Notes: a model not told the origin generated them from the sequence alone. A stretch of DNA of 64,000 nt from Erwinia sp. E602 (GCF_018141005.1 NZ_CP046582.1:3348001-3412000); one strand, 5' to 3'. Numbered from the stretch's first letter, positions 9,901-20,928 are shown. A program made the numbers and translations.

Positions 9901-12900
9901 TGCGGATGCCGATGCGGATGCTGACGCCGATGCGGATGCCGATGCGGACGCCGATGCGGACGCCGATGCGGATGCCGACGCCGATGCTGACGCCGATGCC
10001 GATGCCGACGCGGATGCCGATGCGGATGCTGACGCCGATGCCGATGCCGATGCGGATGCTGACGCCGATGCCGATGCGGATGCGGACGCCGACGCCGATG
10101 CCGACGCGGATGCGGATGCCGACGCAGATGCCGACGCGGATGCGGATGCCGATGCCGATGCAGATGCAGATGCGGACGCGGATGCGGATGCTGACGCCGA
10201 TGCGGATGCCGACGCAGATGCCGATGCCGATGCGGACGCCGATGCTGACGCCGATGCCGATGCCGATGCCGATGCTGATGCCGATGCCGATGCCGATGCC
10301 GACGCCGATGCGGATGCCGATGCTGACGCCGATGCGGATGCCGATGCGGATGCCGATGCGGACGCCGATGCGGACGCCGACGCCGATGCTGACGCCGATG
10401 CCGATGCCGACGCGGATGCCGATGCCGACGCGGATGCCGATGCGGATGCTGACGCCGATGCCGATGCCGATGCGGATGCTGACGCCGATGCCGATGCCGA
10501 TGCGGATGCTGACGCCGATGCCGATGCGGATGCGGACGCCGACGCCGATGCGGATGCCGACGCCGATGCGGATGCCGATGCGGATGCGGATGCGGATGCG
10601 GATGCCGATGCCGATGCAGACGCCGATGCGGACGCCGATGCCGATGCCGATGCCGATGCGGATGCCGATGCTGATGCTGACGCGGATGCCGATGCCGATG
10701 CGGACGCTGATGCTGATGCTGACGCGGATGCAGACGCCGACGCTGATGCGGACGCCGATGCGGACGCCGATGCGGACGCCGATGCCGATGCCGATGCCGA
10801 TGCCGATGCCGATGCCGATGCGGATGCCGATGCTGACGCCGACGCCGACGCCGATGCCGATGCTGACGCCGATGCTGATGCTGACGCCGATGCCGACGCT
10901 GATGCGGATGCCGATGCGGATGCCGACGCCGATGCAGACGCTGATGCGGACGCCGATGCGGATGCCGATGCGGATGCGGATGCAGACGCCGATGCAGACG
11001 CCGACGCACCAGATGCACCAACGGCTCTGATCGTTGCTGCGGGCGGTCTGTCGCTGTCAGGTCAGGGCGAACCGGGTACCAGCGTCGCTGTTTACAGCGC
11101 AACAGGTACGCTGCTGGGCACCGGTCTGGTCGGTGACGGCGGAAGCTTCACCGTACCGTTGAATGCAGCACAGACCAATGGCCAGAAACTGTCAGTCATC
11201 CTGACGGACAGTGCAGGCAATCCATCTGTCCCAGGCATCGCTACTGCGCCAGATACTCAGACACCGAATGCACCAACCAATATTGCTATTGATGATGCCG
11301 GTGCTGTGGTAACAGGCAAAGGCGAACCAGGCACCACGGCACGGGTCACCAATGCCGCAGGCGCCCTGCTCGGATCTGCGCTGGTCGATACCGATGGTAA
11401 CTTCTCCGTCGATCTGACACCTGCCCAGACTAACGGACAGGCGCTGTCGGTCACGCTGAACGATGGCTTTAACACCTCTCTGGCCACTCCGATCAATGCA
11501 CCAGACACTGAAACACCGGATGCACCGCAGGATCTGGAGCTGACCCCTGACGGCGTCACCCTCACCGGTACCGGAGAACCTGGCACCACGGTTAACGTCA
11601 CCGGCCCTACCGGTAACAACCTGGGTACCACGGTCGTCGATGAAAACGGTGACTTCACGGTCACGCTGAGCCCGGCGCAAACCAACGGTGAAGTGATTTC
11701 GGTCACCCTGAGCGATGCAACGCACACCTCTGCTGCGGAAACCGTCAAAGCGCTGGATACCACCACGCCAGATGCGCTGACCAACGTCGCACTGACGCCG
11801 GACGGAACCGTGATTAGCGGTAAAGGTGAAGCGGGTAACACCGTCAAGGTCTACGATGCGTTGGGTAACGTGATCACCACCACCACCGTTCTGCCGAACG
11901 GCAGCTTCTCCGTGACACTGCCAACGGCGCAGACGAATGCTCAGCAACTGACGGTCACCCAGACCGACCCGGCCGACCACGAGTCAGCCTCTGTGACTGT
12001 GACGGCGCAGGATCTTGACACACCTGATGCCCCTGAAATTACCTCACTCAATCCTGAAGGCACCATCCTGACGGGTACCGGTGAACCGGGCACCATTGTC
12101 AAAGTCTGGAATGCTGCGGGTGCTAACCTGGTGGTTGGCGTAGTGCGCGTTGATGCAGACGGTAACTTCACCGTCACGCTGAGCCCGGCGCAGGTCAACG
12201 GCCAGGTGCTGTCGGTTACGCTGACGGATGACGCAAACCATACCTCACTGCCGGATACCATCACGGCGCTTGACACCACCACGCCAGATGCACTGACCAA
12301 CGTGACACTGACGCCGGATGGAACCACCGTCAGCGGCAATGGTGAAGCGGGTAACACCGTCAAGGTCTACGATGCGTTGGGTAACGTCATCACCACCACC
12401 ACCGTTCTGCCGAACGGCAGCTTCTCCGTGACACTGCCAACCGCGCAGATCAACGGTCAGCAACTGACGATCACTCAGACCGACCCGGCTCTGCACGAGT
12501 CAGCCTCTGTGACGGTGACAGCGCAGGATCTGGTCACGCCGGATGCCCCGGAAATTACCTCACTCAACCCTGAAGGCACCATCCTGACGGGTACCGGTGA
12601 ACCGGGCACCACCGCGAAAGTGTACGGACCGACAGGAAGTCTGCTGGGGTCCATCCTTGTCGGTAATGACGGTAACTTCACCGTCACGCTGTCGCCGGCG
12701 CAAACCAATGGCCAGGTACTGTCAGTAACGCTGACCGACGGGGCGAATCATATTTCACCTCCGGCCTCGGTGACGGCAGAAGACACCACTGCACCGTTAG
12801 CCGCCACCAATCTGGATGTTTCAGATAATGGTCTGGTTGTCACCGGTCGTGGTGAGCCATTGACCACCGTCAGGATCACCAGCGCCACCGGTGATCTGCT

Positions 12901-15877
12901 TGGCGAAGGTCAGGTACTGGCGAATGGCAGCTTCACGGTCGCTATCAGCCCGGCACAGATCAACGGCGAAGTGCTTACCGTTAACCTGATCGATGCCAAA
13001 GATAATGAGTCTCAGGATGCGACGGTAACTGCGGACTTCCCGACCACGCTCGATGCAGCAACGAACCTTGATGTTGCCGACGGCGGCCTGTTGGTCACTG
13101 GCATTAACTCTAATCTGGTCCCGGTAAATGTCACCGTGCGCAATGCCGCAGGCGATATTGTGGGTACCGGTTCGGCACTGCCAGGCGGGCCGTTCACCGT
13201 GATTCTGAATGCGGCACAGCTTAACGGCGAAGTCCTGAAAGTCACCCTTACGGACGGCGTGCTGAGCTCACCATCCGCGACGGTAACGGCTGACGATGTC
13301 ACGGTTCCTCTTGCCCCAACCAACCTGGATGTCTCCGATAACGGTGGCTTCCTGACCGGTCGTGGCGAAGCGGGTACCACGGCGACCGTCAAAAATGCGG
13401 CGGGCACCACCCTCGGTACCGCGCTGGTCGATGTTAACGGTAACTTTATCGTGACCCTGACCCCGGCGCAGACCAACGGTGAACTGCTGTCGGTGACGCT
13501 TACCGATAACGCAACACCGCCGCACGTCTCACCGGTGGCGTCGGTTACCGCTGACGACACCACGGTCCCGCTGGCCCCAACCAACCTCGACGTCTCCGAC
13601 AACGGCGGCTTCCTGACCGGTCGCGGCGAAGCGGGCACCACGGCGACCGTCAAAAATGCGGCGGGCACCACCCTCGGTACCGCGCTGGTCAATGCAAACG
13701 GTGACTTTACCGTGACCCTGACCCCGGCGCAGACCAACGGCGAACTGCTGTCAGTGACGCTGACCGATAACGCAACACCGCCGCACGTCTCACCGGTGGC
13801 GTCCGTTACCGCTGACGACACCACGGTCCCGCTGGCCCCAACCAACCTCGACGTCTCCGACAACGGCGGCTTCCTGACCGGTCGCGGCGAAGCGGGCACC
13901 ACGGCGACCGTCAAAAATGCGGCGGGCACCACCCTCGGTACCGCGCTGGTCAATGCAAACGGTGACTTTACCGTGACCCTGACCCCGGCGCAGACCAACG
14001 GCGAACTGCTGTCAGTGACGCTGACCGATAACGCGACACCGCCGCATGTATCACCGGTGGCGTCTGTTGCCGCTGACGACACCAGCACCCCACTGGCACC
14101 GACCAATCTGGACGTTTCAGATAACGGTCTGTTCCTCACGGGTCGCGGTGAAGCAGGTACCACCATCACCGTTAAAAACGTTGCGGGCACCATTCTGGGC
14201 ACCGTCGTGGTTGACACGGATGGTAACTTCACGGTGCCGCTGAGCTCAGCGCAGCTCAATGGTCAGGTTCTGTCGGTCACCCAGACCGATAGCGTGGGTC
14301 ATATATCGCCAGTGGCGGCAGTCACCGCTGACGATATCATTACCCCAACCGCACCGGGCAACCTGAGCGTGGCGGACACCGGCCTGACCCTGAGCGGTAC
14401 CGGTGAAGCGGGCACCACCGTGACGGTGAAAACCGCAGGCGGCGCAACGATCGGCACCGGTACCGTTGCGGCTAACGGCAGCTTCACGGTGACGCTGAAC
14501 CCGGCGCAGACCACCGGAGCGACCCTGTCGGTCACCCTGACGGATGGCGTCGGTCATGTGTCACAGCCAGGCACCGTACTGGGGGCAATCAACGTCATTG
14601 CAACAAATGACCTGATTGAACTCGACTTTACCAGCGTCGCCGGTAACGTCACCAATACGGTACATGCGCCAGTTGTCAGTACGTCACTGGCCGGGGCTTC
14701 ACTGTTAGGCAGCATCAACCTTAGCGTTCTGACGTCAACCAATGCGCTGATGATCGATGTGGCGGATGGCAGCTCGAAAACGGTGGTGCTGCACGGCTCT
14801 ACCACTGGCGTTGCGGTAGCGCAGACACTGGCACTGTATGTGTATGAACTGGTCGGCACACAGTGGGTTCTCAACACTGGCCTGTCGCAGGCGAATTACA
14901 TCTATACGGGGCTGGTTGGACTTAGCGGAACGGGGGCTAACGTCACGCTCAACCTGGACAGCGGGCAGTATGCGGTGGTGCTCGGTCGTACCGGCGGTAT
15001 TGGTGTATTACCTACCAATACCATCACCGAGACGTCGGATATCAGCCATCTGCCGGTGACCACCGCGTCAACCTCCATCGGAAACGTGCTGGCCAACGAC
15101 AGCAGCTCCGTCGTGGGCACCGTTCCTGCGGGCACCCTGGTGACCACGGTCAACGGTACTGCGGTCAGCAGCACTGGCACCACCATCGCCGGGCTGCACG
15201 GTAACCTGGTGATCAAGTCAGACGGTAGTTACACCTATACCCTGACGCCGGGCGTGGCGGCTTCGTCGGTAACCGGAGTTGAGCACTTCACGTATGCGAT
15301 TACTACCCCACATAACGGAACCTCAACCGCGACGCTGAACATCACGCTGCATGACGGCGTCTCCGCCACCAGCTTCAGCCTGCTGTCAACTGACACAGAC
15401 TCGCTGGATGCGGACAGCCTCGTGACCGCCAGCGCGCTGCAGACGACCTCTGCCTCGTTGACCGGTGAGATTCACAGTGTTGACACTGCGATCCACACCG
15501 GCACCGATGCAGCTGACCAGCTCAGCAGCACCGCTGACAACGACACCTTCACCCTCGGTGGCGGCGCGGATACCGTGGTGTTCCATCTGCTGGATGCAGA
15601 GGACGCCACGGGTGGCAACGGCGTGGATACCATTACCGACTTCACCGTCGGTCAGGACCACATCGATGTCTCCGAGCTGCTCGAAGGCTGGGATGGTTCA
15701 GCGGATACCATCGGTAACTTCGTCTCTGTGGAACACAAAGACGGCAACACCGTGGTCTCCATCGACCGTGACGGCACCGACGGCACCCAGTTCAGCTCTA
15801 CCGAACTGGTCACGCTGGAGAATGCCACCGTTACCCTGGAAGAGTTGTTACAGCAGCAGAACAACACCGTGTCTTAA
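6959..15877 (+). CDS. Giant BapA-like type I-secreted adhesin with a 600-dipeptide Asp-Ser/Asp-Ala tract
   Basis: A 2972-residue surface or biofilm adhesin. Order: BapA/LapF-type prefix domain (about 1-100); Gly-rich helix (118-138, [16 protein letters not shown]), a likely retention plug; short Asn/Asp linker; tract of 600 Asp-X dipeptides (151-1350), X being Ser early and Ala later; 14 Big_6-like Ig repeats of about 85 residues (1351-2543) with the recurring core GEPGTT..G.FTVTL..AQ.NG; BapA-type suffix and a VCBS-like domain (about 2545-2800); C-terminal type I secretion signal with an RTX-like GGGADTVVF nonapeptide (near 2860). Repeats 10-12 are nearly identical 261 bp units. There is no Sec signal peptide. 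The dedicated exporter follows at 16076-20908. The domain architecture is confident; its ligand is unknown. Confidence 0.93.
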   Translation: MNNIAVTGKESGATNTINGETVTLNSPSVVKLNLERADIAATTRSGNDLIVTLHSGEKVVLQNFFVADAQGNISDLVIQDGQGALWWVEDPATGFHFTSIAGIEGLLGGEASSNYAAGLSFLGAGLLGGGAMALGLGGSNSDNNDTNNESDSDSDSDSDSDADSDSDADSDSDADSDSDSDSDSDSDSDSDSDSDSDSDSDSDSDSDSDSDSDSDSDSDSDSDSDSDSDSDSDSDSDSDSDSDSDSDSDSDSDSDSDSDSDSDSDSDSDSDSDSDSDSDSDADSDADADSDADADSDADSDSDSDSDSDADADSDADADADADADSDADADSDADADSDADADADADADADADADADADADADADADADADADADADADADADADADADADADADADADADADADADADADADADADADADADADADADADADADADADADADADADADADADADADADADADADADADADADADADADADADADADADADADADADADADADADADADADADADADADADADADADADADADADADADADADADADADADADADADADADADADADADADADADADADADADADADADADADADADADADADADADADADADADADADADADADADADADADADADADADADSDADADADADADADADADADADADADADADADADADADADADADADADADADADADADADADADADADADADADADADADADADADADADADADADADADADADADADADADADADADADADADADADADADADADADADADADADADADADADADADADADADADADADADADADADADADADADADADADADADADADADADADADADADADADADADADADADADADADADADADADADADADADADADADADADADADADADADADADADADADADADADADADADADADADADADADADADADADADADADADADADADADADADADADADADADADADADADADADADADADADADADADADADADADADADADADADADADADADADADADADADADADADADADADADADADADADADADADADADADADADADADADADADADADADADADADADADADADADADADADADADADADADADADADADADADADADADADADADADADADADADADADADADADADADADADADADADADADADADADADADADADADADADADADADADADADADADADADADADADADADADADADADADADADADADADADADADADADADADADADADADADADADADADADADADADADADADADADADADADADADADADADADADADADADADADADADADAPDAPTALIVAAGGLSLSGQGEPGTSVAVYSATGTLLGTGLVGDGGSFTVPLNAAQTNGQKLSVILTDSAGNPSVPGIATAPDTQTPNAPTNIAIDDAGAVVTGKGEPGTTARVTNAAGALLGSALVDTDGNFSVDLTPAQTNGQALSVTLNDGFNTSLATPINAPDTETPDAPQDLELTPDGVTLTGTGEPGTTVNVTGPTGNNLGTTVVDENGDFTVTLSPAQTNGEVISVTLSDATHTSAAETVKALDTTTPDALTNVALTPDGTVISGKGEAGNTVKVYDALGNVITTTTVLPNGSFSVTLPTAQTNAQQLTVTQTDPADHESASVTVTAQDLDTPDAPEITSLNPEGTILTGTGEPGTIVKVWNAAGANLVVGVVRVDADGNFTVTLSPAQVNGQVLSVTLTDDANHTSLPDTITALDTTTPDALTNVTLTPDGTTVSGNGEAGNTVKVYDALGNVITTTTVLPNGSFSVTLPTAQINGQQLTITQTDPALHESASVTVTAQDLVTPDAPEITSLNPEGTILTGTGEPGTTAKVYGPTGSLLGSILVGNDGNFTVTLSPAQTNGQVLSVTLTDGANHISPPASVTAEDTTAPLAATNLDVSDNGLVVTGRGEPLTTVRITSATGDLLGEGQVLANGSFTVAISPAQINGEVLTVNLIDAKDNESQDATVTADFPTTLDAATNLDVADGGLLVTGINSNLVPVNVTVRNAAGDIVGTGSALPGGPFTVILNAAQLNGEVLKVTLTDGVLSSPSATVTADDVTVPLAPTNLDVSDNGGFLTGRGEAGTTATVKNAAGTTLGTALVDVNGNFIVTLTPAQTNGELLSVTLTDNATPPHVSPVASVTADDTTVPLAPTNLDVSDNGGFLTGRGEAGTTATVKNAAGTTLGTALVNANGDFTVTLTPAQTNGELLSVTLTDNATPPHVSPVASVTADDTTVPLAPTNLDVSDNGGFLTGRGEAGTTATVKNAAGTTLGTALVNANGDFTVTLTPAQTNGELLSVTLTDNATPPHVSPVASVAADDTSTPLAPTNLDVSDNGLFLTGRGEAGTTITVKNVAGTILGTVVVDTDGNFTVPLSSAQLNGQVLSVTQTDSVGHISPVAAVTADDIITPTAPGNLSVADTGLTLSGTGEAGTTVTVKTAGGATIGTGTVAANGSFTVTLNPAQTTGATLSVTLTDGVGHVSQPGTVLGAINVIATNDLIELDFTSVAGNVTNTVHAPVVSTSLAGASLLGSINLSVLTSTNALMIDVADGSSKTVVLHGSTTGVAVAQTLALYVYELVGTQWVLNTGLSQANYIYTGLVGLSGTGANVTLNLDSGQYAVVLGRTGGIGVLPTNTITETSDISHLPVTTASTSIGNVLANDSSSVVGTVPAGTLVTTVNGTAVSSTGTTIAGLHGNLVIKSDGSYTYTLTPGVAASSVTGVEHFTYAITTPHNGTSTATLNITLHDGVSATSFSLLSTDTDSLDADSLVTASALQTTSASLTGEIHSVDTAIHTGTDAADQLSSTADNDTFTLGGGADTVVFHLLDAEDATGGNGVDTITDFTVGQDHIDVSELLEGWDGSADTIGNFVSVEHKDGNTVVSIDRDGTDGTQFSSTELVTLENATVTLEELLQQQNNTVS
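7409..11008 (+). repeat. 3.6 kb hexanucleotide-type tract encoding (Asp-Ser)/(Asp-Ala) dipeptides
   Basis: Exactly 3600 bp of GAY-NNN units in frame with the adhesin, 600 in all. About 75 units carry Ser (TCN or AGY), almost all before 7980; the rest carry Ala (GCN). After 7980 only one Ser codon is seen, at 8887. Synonymous codons vary and form higher-order blocks, so it is not a simple 6-mer run. Two other frames and one antisense frame are also stop-free as a consequence, which creates spurious long open frames. Confidence 0.97.
8201..8560 (+). repeat. Tandem 180 bp higher-order repeat inside the Asp-Ala tract
   Basis: The sequences 8201-8380 and 8381-8560 are the same for at least the first 165 bases, including synonymous codon choices. 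The block from 8221 recurs at 9241 (about 130 bases identical) and, with a 6-base deletion, at about 10021. A second block at 8101-8160 recurs unchanged at 9661-9720. This shows growth by segmental duplication rather than single-unit slippage alone. Confidence 0.9.
13300..14082 (+). repeat. Three near-identical 261 bp Ig-like units
   Basis: Ig-like repeats 10, 11 and 12 start near 13300, 13561 and 13822 with a period of 261 bp (87 codons). Units 11 and 12 are almost identical in DNA, so they are recent duplications, unlike the diverged outer repeats. Confidence 0.9.
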
Positions 15878-15930
15878 CGGCGGGGTGAGGATGAAAACGG
15901 GCACAGGGACGTGCCGCTAAGGATTTGCCA

Positions 15931-15959
15931 GGGGCCGGTGGCGACTGCCGCCGGTCCCC
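15931..15959 (+). terminator. GC-rich hairpin between the adhesin and its exporter genes
   Basis: GGGGCCGGTGGC pairs with GCCGCCGGTCCCC (one bulge, one G-T) around GACT, 54 nt past the adhesin stop, followed by the T-rich TGTTTCCTGTT. It is probably a partial terminator or mRNA stabiliser that lets the adhesin be expressed more strongly than the exporter. Confidence 0.55.
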
Positions 15960-16004
15960 TGTTTCCTGTTAAGGGTTAGCTGAAGGAGTAATTGGGATTG
16001 TTAC

Positions 16005-16079
16005 ATGACAAAAAAGTACCTGGCCGTATCAAAGGGCAACACGTCAGACAGCAACAACAGCAAACAGGAAAAACAATGA
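16005..16079 (+). CDS. Possible 24-residue leader ORF overlapping the TolC-like start
   Basis: ATG at 16005 opens a 24-codon frame, Lys/Ser/Asn/Gln-rich, whose TGA overlaps the ATG of the next gene as ATGA (16076-16079), the usual layout for translational coupling. A strong AAGGAG at 15983-15988 lies upstream but is 16 nt from this ATG, which is long. No homology is recognised; it may be chance. Confidence 0.3.
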   Translation: MTKKYLAVSKGNTSDSNNSKQEKQ

Positions 16080-17518
16080 CGTCAAGATTTCGTCACGGTA
16101 AACGCAGCGCGGCAGCCCTTCTGATGCTGACCGGCGCACTTATTCCTTACCATTCAGCCTTCGCCGAAGCGCTGGATGAAGACTCCCCCGCGCGCATCAG
16201 CGCCAATCGTTTAGTCCCCCAGCAGGATCTGCCCAGCCTGACCGGCGTGGTCCCCGAGCAGTTTCAGGATAAAAGCCCACCGACGCTGAACATCAGCCAG
16301 GCGGTGCAGCGCGCCGTGCAGTGGCACCCTGATATTGCCGAACAGGTGGGAAAACTGTTTGAGCAGGACGAGCAGGTGAACTACGCCCGCTCCAAATACT
16401 ATCCGCAGATTAGCGGCGGCATTAACAACAGCATTGCCAACAACTACGCCGGCCACGGCTACAGCCCCGGCCTGGTGTTATCCATTTCACAGATGCTGTA
16501 TGACTTTGGCAAAGTCGACAGCTCGGTGCGTTCCGCCAGTGCCGGCGTGGCGCAGCAGCAGGCTAACGTACTGGTGTCCATCGATAAAATTGGCCACGAT
16601 ACCGCCGCTGCCTTAGTCCAGGTGCAGGGTTATCAGCAGCTGGTAAACATTGCCCAGCAGCAGTTAGATTCACTCAACAGCATCGGCGGCCTGGCGCAGC
16701 AGCGCAACGATGAAGGCGCCAGCTCGCTCTCCGACGTGGTGCAGACCAACACCCGTATCGAAGGTGCGCGGGCGACCTTAATGCAGTATCGTGCCAACCT
16801 TGACCGCTGGCGCGCCACCCTGGCCACCTATCTCGGCTGGCAGGCGGTCAATAAAGTCAGCGACGATTTTCCGAAAAAACTGCAGAACGCCTGCCAGGTG
16901 ATGCAGCCGGATGACCGGCTGATCCCGACGGTGCTGGCGGCCTGGGCGGCGGCCAATAAAGCGCAGGCCGGCGTCGATTACGCCAACGCCCAGCGCATGC
17001 CGACCATCTCGCTGGAGCCGACGGTCACCCACTACCTTAACGACAAGTACCCGAACAGCGCCACCATCGACCGCACCCAGTACTCCGCCAACCTGAGAGT
17101 GGAGATGCCGCTGTACCAGGGCGGCGGGCTGGACGCCACACGCAACGCCGCCCAGCATACGCTGGAAGCCGCCAACGCCCAGGTGCGCTCCGCCCGCCTG
17201 CAGGCGCGTCAGCAGCTGAGCGCGTCGCAGAATGAGGCGCTCAGCCTCAGCACCACCCTGGCGATCCAGGCACGCCAGCAGGCGCTGGGCCAGAAAACCC
17301 GCGAATTGTATCAGCAACAGTACCTGGAGTTAGGTACCCGTCAGCTGCTGGACGTGTTGAACGCCGAGCAGGAAATTTATCAGTCACGTTTTACCGAGCA
17401 GCAGACCATCGCCCAGTTGCGCACCCTGCAGCTGGACTGTCTGTACAGCACCGGCCATATTCGCAGTGCCTTTGCTCTGGATAACCAGACCATTCAGCAA
17501 GTGGAGATCCAGCCATGA
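16076..17518 (+). CDS. TolC-family outer-membrane component of the adhesin type I exporter
   Basis: A 480-residue outer-membrane channel of the LapE/TolC family. The ATG at 16076 was chosen because AGGAAA precedes it and it begins a normal signal peptide (charged start, AAALLMLTGALIP core, cleavage after SAFA). The frame is open back to a TTG at 15992. The mature protein has two outer-membrane efflux repeats rich in Gln/Ala coiled-coil helices (for example DIAEQVGKLFEQDEQV near 90 and the QARQQALGQKTRELY region near 420). Its stop overlaps the ABC start by 4 nt. The position defines it as the third part of the secretion machine. Confidence 0.92.
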   Translation: MTSRFRHGKRSAAALLMLTGALIPYHSAFAEALDEDSPARISANRLVPQQDLPSLTGVVPEQFQDKSPPTLNISQAVQRAVQWHPDIAEQVGKLFEQDEQVNYARSKYYPQISGGINNSIANNYAGHGYSPGLVLSISQMLYDFGKVDSSVRSASAGVAQQQANVLVSIDKIGHDTAAALVQVQGYQQLVNIAQQQLDSLNSIGGLAQQRNDEGASSLSDVVQTNTRIEGARATLMQYRANLDRWRATLATYLGWQAVNKVSDDFPKKLQNACQVMQPDDRLIPTVLAAWAAANKAQAGVDYANAQRMPTISLEPTVTHYLNDKYPNSATIDRTQYSANLRVEMPLYQGGGLDATRNAAQHTLEAANAQVRSARLQARQQLSASQNEALSLSTTLAIQARQQALGQKTRELYQQQYLELGTRQLLDVLNAEQEIYQSRFTEQQTIAQLRTLQLDCLYSTGHIRSAFALDNQTIQQVEIQP

Positions 17519-19704
17519 GCCAGGTGATACAGGAACCGCAGGCAGACGCCGACGACGGCGAAAAAAGCCCGATCAACAGCTGGGTTGCGGCGATCGGGCT
17601 GATCGCCGCGCACTACCGGCTGGAGTACTCGCCCGGAGGCCTGAAGGCCGCCGCCGGCTGGCAGCAGCAGAAGCCGCTGGCAGCGACGATTAAAAATCTC
17701 GGGCGTCAGGCCGGACTGAACGCCCGGCTGCTGGATGCACGAGAGGACGAGATCTCCAGCTGGCGACTGCCGCTGGCGGTTGAGTTAAAGGACGGCCAGG
17801 TCGGCGTCATTGAGCGCTTCGACGGTAAGGACACCGTCGGCATCAACTTTATCAACGACGCCCAGCTGGTCACCGAAGTGTCGTTCAGCGGGCTGCTGCC
17901 GGATATCCGCCACGTGGCCGCCTTCCGCCCGATTGCGGTAGCCCGCGACGTGCGCGCCGACAGCTATGTGCAAACCTACAAGCCGGACTGGCTGAAAAGC
18001 CTGGTGCTGCGCGACCTGAAGCCTTACTGGTACGTGATGCTGGCGGCGCTGATCATCAACACCCTGGCGTTAGCCGGTATCGTGTTCTCGATGCAGGTGT
18101 ACGACCGGGTGATCCCGGCGCAGTCCTACCCGACGCTGTACGTTCTGTTTGGCGGCGTGCTGATCGCCGTGTTCTTCTCCTTTATGATGCGCCAGACGCG
18201 CAGCCACATTACCGACATTCTCGGCAAGCGTGCCGATATCCGCGTCTCCGACCGGGTATTCGGCCACGCCTTACGGCTGCGTAACAGCGCCGTGCCCCGC
18301 TCCACCGGCAGCTTTATCTCCCAGGTGCGCGAGCTGGAGCAGGTGCGCGAGATGGTCACCTCCAGCACCGTCTCGGCGATCGTCGACCTGCCGTTCTTCT
18401 TCCTGTTTGTTGTCGTGCTGGCGATTATTTCACCGCACCTGGCGTGGATCGCGCCGGTTGCCGCGGTGCTGATGATCGTCCCCGGCCTGCTGCTACAGAA
18501 AAAGCTGGCGGGGCTGGCGCGTCAGGCAACGATGGAGAGCACCCTGCGTAACGCCATTCTGGTGGAGAGCCTGCAGGGGCTGGAAGATATCAAGCTGATG
18601 CAGGCCGAACAGCGCTTCCAGCAGCAGTGGAACAGCTATATCCAGATTACCGCGCAGTCCGGGGTCAGAACCCGGCATATCACCCAGGGGCTGATCAACT
18701 GGGGCAGCACCGTTCAGAACCTGGTGTACGCGGTGGTGATCGTGATCGGTGCGCCGATGGTGATTGAAGGTCAGATCACCACCGGTGCCATCGTCGCTGC
18801 TTCCATGCTCTCTTCCCGTATGGTTGCCCCGATGGCCAGCCTGTGCGGCGTGCTGGCGCGCTGGCAGCAGGTGAAATCGGCCAAAGAGGCGCTGGACGCG
18901 ATCATGCAGCTGCCGGTGGAAAACGGCGGTGACGAAGCGCGGGTGCACTGCGCCTCGCTGTACGGCGACTACCTGTTCAACTCGGCGGTGTTCCGCTATG
19001 ACCCGAAATCCCGCGTGGACGCGCTGCGCGTCGCCAAGCTGCAGATCCGCCGCGGCGAGCGCATTGCGGTACTGGGGCGCAACGGTGCCGGTAAATCCAC
19101 CTTCCTGCAGGCGCTGGCCGGCGGTATGGATCTGATCTCCGGCGAGCTGCGGCTGGACAACCTCAGCCTGCCGCATATCGACGTCGCCGACCTGCGGCGC
19201 AATATTGGCCTGCTGACCCAGAACGCCCGCCTGTTTCACGGCACGCTGCGCGATAACCTGACCATGGGTGCCCCGCACGCGCGTGATGAAGATATCTTTG
19301 CCGCCCTTGAGGTCTCCGGCGGCGCGGAGTTTATCAAAAAGCTGTCGCTGGGGCTGGAGCATAAAATCATGGAGGGCGGGCTGGGGCTGTCCGGCGGCCA
19401 GCGCCAGTCGGTGCTGCTGGCGCGCATGCTGCTGCGCGATCCGAATATCGTCCTGCTCGATGAACCCACCGCCTCGCTGGATGAACACACCGAACGGGAC
19501 TTTATCCAGCGGCTGAACGGCTGGCTGGACGGCAGAACGCTGATCGTCGCCACCCACCGCGCGGCGGTGCTTGAGCTGGCCAACCGCGTGCTGGTGCTGA
19601 AAGAGGGTGCGCTGGTGATGGATGCGCCAAAAGAGAAGGCGATGAACCGCGCCCATGAGAAGCAACGCAATCAGGAGCTGAGCGATGAAAATAAAACTGC
19701 CTGA
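17515..19704 (+). CDS. Type I secretion ABC transporter (permease/ATPase, LssB/LapB-like)
   Basis: A 729-residue inner-membrane exporter that powers adhesin secretion. Residues about 15-140 form a C39-like domain without the catalytic Cys (ligand-binding only, as in RTX exporters). The transmembrane domain spans about 165-440. The nucleotide-binding domain has Walker A GRNGAGKS (about 522-529), signature LSGGQRQ, Walker B IVLLDEPT and the H-loop VATHR. Starts inside the TolC-like stop (ATGA) and overlaps the HlyD-like gene by 20 nt, indicating tight translational coupling. Confidence 0.95.
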   Translation: MSQVIQEPQADADDGEKSPINSWVAAIGLIAAHYRLEYSPGGLKAAAGWQQQKPLAATIKNLGRQAGLNARLLDAREDEISSWRLPLAVELKDGQVGVIERFDGKDTVGINFINDAQLVTEVSFSGLLPDIRHVAAFRPIAVARDVRADSYVQTYKPDWLKSLVLRDLKPYWYVMLAALIINTLALAGIVFSMQVYDRVIPAQSYPTLYVLFGGVLIAVFFSFMMRQTRSHITDILGKRADIRVSDRVFGHALRLRNSAVPRSTGSFISQVRELEQVREMVTSSTVSAIVDLPFFFLFVVVLAIISPHLAWIAPVAAVLMIVPGLLLQKKLAGLARQATMESTLRNAILVESLQGLEDIKLMQAEQRFQQQWNSYIQITAQSGVRTRHITQGLINWGSTVQNLVYAVVIVIGAPMVIEGQITTGAIVAASMLSSRMVAPMASLCGVLARWQQVKSAKEALDAIMQLPVENGGDEARVHCASLYGDYLFNSAVFRYDPKSRVDALRVAKLQIRRGERIAVLGRNGAGKSTFLQALAGGMDLISGELRLDNLSLPHIDVADLRRNIGLLTQNARLFHGTLRDNLTMGAPHARDEDIFAALEVSGGAEFIKKLSLGLEHKIMEGGLGLSGGQRQSVLLARMLLRDPNIVLLDEPTASLDEHTERDFIQRLNGWLDGRTLIVATHRAAVLELANRVLVLKEGALVMDAPKEKAMNRAHEKQRNQELSDENKTA

Positions 19705-20908
19705 CGCTAACCGCTTTGACGGTGCCACCATCTCGCTGGACACCGATCTGGACAACACTAACAGCGATGAGAGCAGGCTGGCCGGTTCGGTGCGCGTGGT
19801 GTGGATGGCCGCCGCCCTGCTGCTGGTGGCCGGCACCTGGGCCTGGTTCGGTACCCTGGATGAGGTCTCCACCGGCACCGGTAAGGTGATCCCCAGCTCA
19901 CGCGAGCAGATCCTCTCCTCGCTGGACGGCGGCATCCTCGCCGGGCTGAGCGTGCGTGAAGGCACCGAGGTCAAAGCCGGGCAGATCGTCGCCTGGCTCG
20001 ACCCGACCCGTTCCGAGTCGAGCGTCGGTGAAAGCGCGGCGCGCTACCGGGCGGCGCTGGCGTCGGCTACCCGCCTGACCGCCGAGGTCAACGATGAAAA
20101 GCTGACCTTCCCCGCCGAGCTGGAAAAATACCCTGACCTGCTGGCCTCCGAGCGCCGCCTGTTTAACACCCGCCGCGCGCAGATGACCGACTCGGAGCGG
20201 CAGATCAAAGAGTCGCTGGACCTGGTAAAACGCGAGCTGACGCTGACCGAGAGGCTGGCCAACAGCGGCGCCGCCAGCAACGTGGAGGTGCTGCGCCTGC
20301 GCCGCACTAAGGCCGACCTCGACCTGAAGCTGACCGATCTGCGCTCGCAGTACTACGTGCAGGCGCGCGAAGAGCTGGCGAAGGCCAATGCCGAAGCCGC
20401 TTCGCTCACCGAGGTGATTAAGGGGCGCAGCGACTCGGTACAGCGCCTGACCGTGCGCTCGCCGATGCGCGGCATCGTCAAAAATATCAAGGTCAACACC
20501 ATCGGCGGGGTGATCCCCCCGAACGGCGATCTGATGGAAATCGTGCCGCTCAACGATCAGCTGCTGATTGAAGCGCGGCTGTCGCCGCGGGATATCGCCT
20601 TTATCCATCCGGGCCAGAAGGCGATGGTGAAGATCAGCGCCTACGACTACGCCATCTACGGCGGGCTGGACGGCGTGGTCGAGTCGATCTCCCCCGACAC
20701 CATTCAGGATGAGACCAAACCCGAAATCTACTACTACCGGGTGTTTATCCGCACCAACGTCGACTTCCTGATCAACAAGCTGGGCAAGCATTTCGCCATC
20801 AGCCCCGGCATGGTCTCGACCGTTGACATCAGGACCGGCGAGAAAACCGTCATCGACTATCTGTTCAAACCGTTTAACCGGGCCAAAGAAGCACTGCGCG
20901 AGCGCTAA
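19685..20908 (+). CDS. HlyD-family periplasmic adaptor of the type I exporter
   Basis: A 407-residue membrane fusion protein. A cytoplasmic N-terminus (1-37) is followed by one transmembrane helix (about 38-58, AALLLVAGTWAWF), a lipoyl-type hairpin (GGILAGLSVREGTEVKAGQ near 80-98), a long coiled coil (about 110-245) and a C-terminal beta-barrel (RSPMRGIVKNI... onward). It bridges the ABC transporter and TolC-like channel. The start overlaps the ABC gene by 20 nt and the glycosyltransferase gene begins 20 nt after its stop. Confidence 0.95.
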   Translation: MKIKLPDANRFDGATISLDTDLDNTNSDESRLAGSVRVVWMAAALLLVAGTWAWFGTLDEVSTGTGKVIPSSREQILSSLDGGILAGLSVREGTEVKAGQIVAWLDPTRSESSVGESAARYRAALASATRLTAEVNDEKLTFPAELEKYPDLLASERRLFNTRRAQMTDSERQIKESLDLVKRELTLTERLANSGAASNVEVLRLRRTKADLDLKLTDLRSQYYVQAREELAKANAEAASLTEVIKGRSDSVQRLTVRSPMRGIVKNIKVNTIGGVIPPNGDLMEIVPLNDQLLIEARLSPRDIAFIHPGQKAMVKISAYDYAIYGGLDGVVESISPDTIQDETKPEIYYYRVFIRTNVDFLINKLGKHFAISPGMVSTVDIRTGEKTVIDYLFKPFNRAKEALRER

Positions 20909-20928
20909 TCATCTCTGGAGGAGAAGAT

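Noticed and set aside
7197..11030. Long plus-strand open frame of Met-Arg/Met-Pro/Thr repeats overlapping the adhesin
   Set aside because: It is the +1 shifted reading of the GAY-GCN tract; stop-free only because of the repeat, with no independent start signal or domain.
7395..11102. Long minus-strand His/Arg-rich open frame over the adhesin tract
   Set aside because: Antisense reading of the same repeat; composition is dictated by the Asp/Ala codons.
18493..19974. 493-codon antisense frame opposite the type I ABC transporter
   Set aside because: Shadow of a gene with all ATPase motifs intact; no independent signals.
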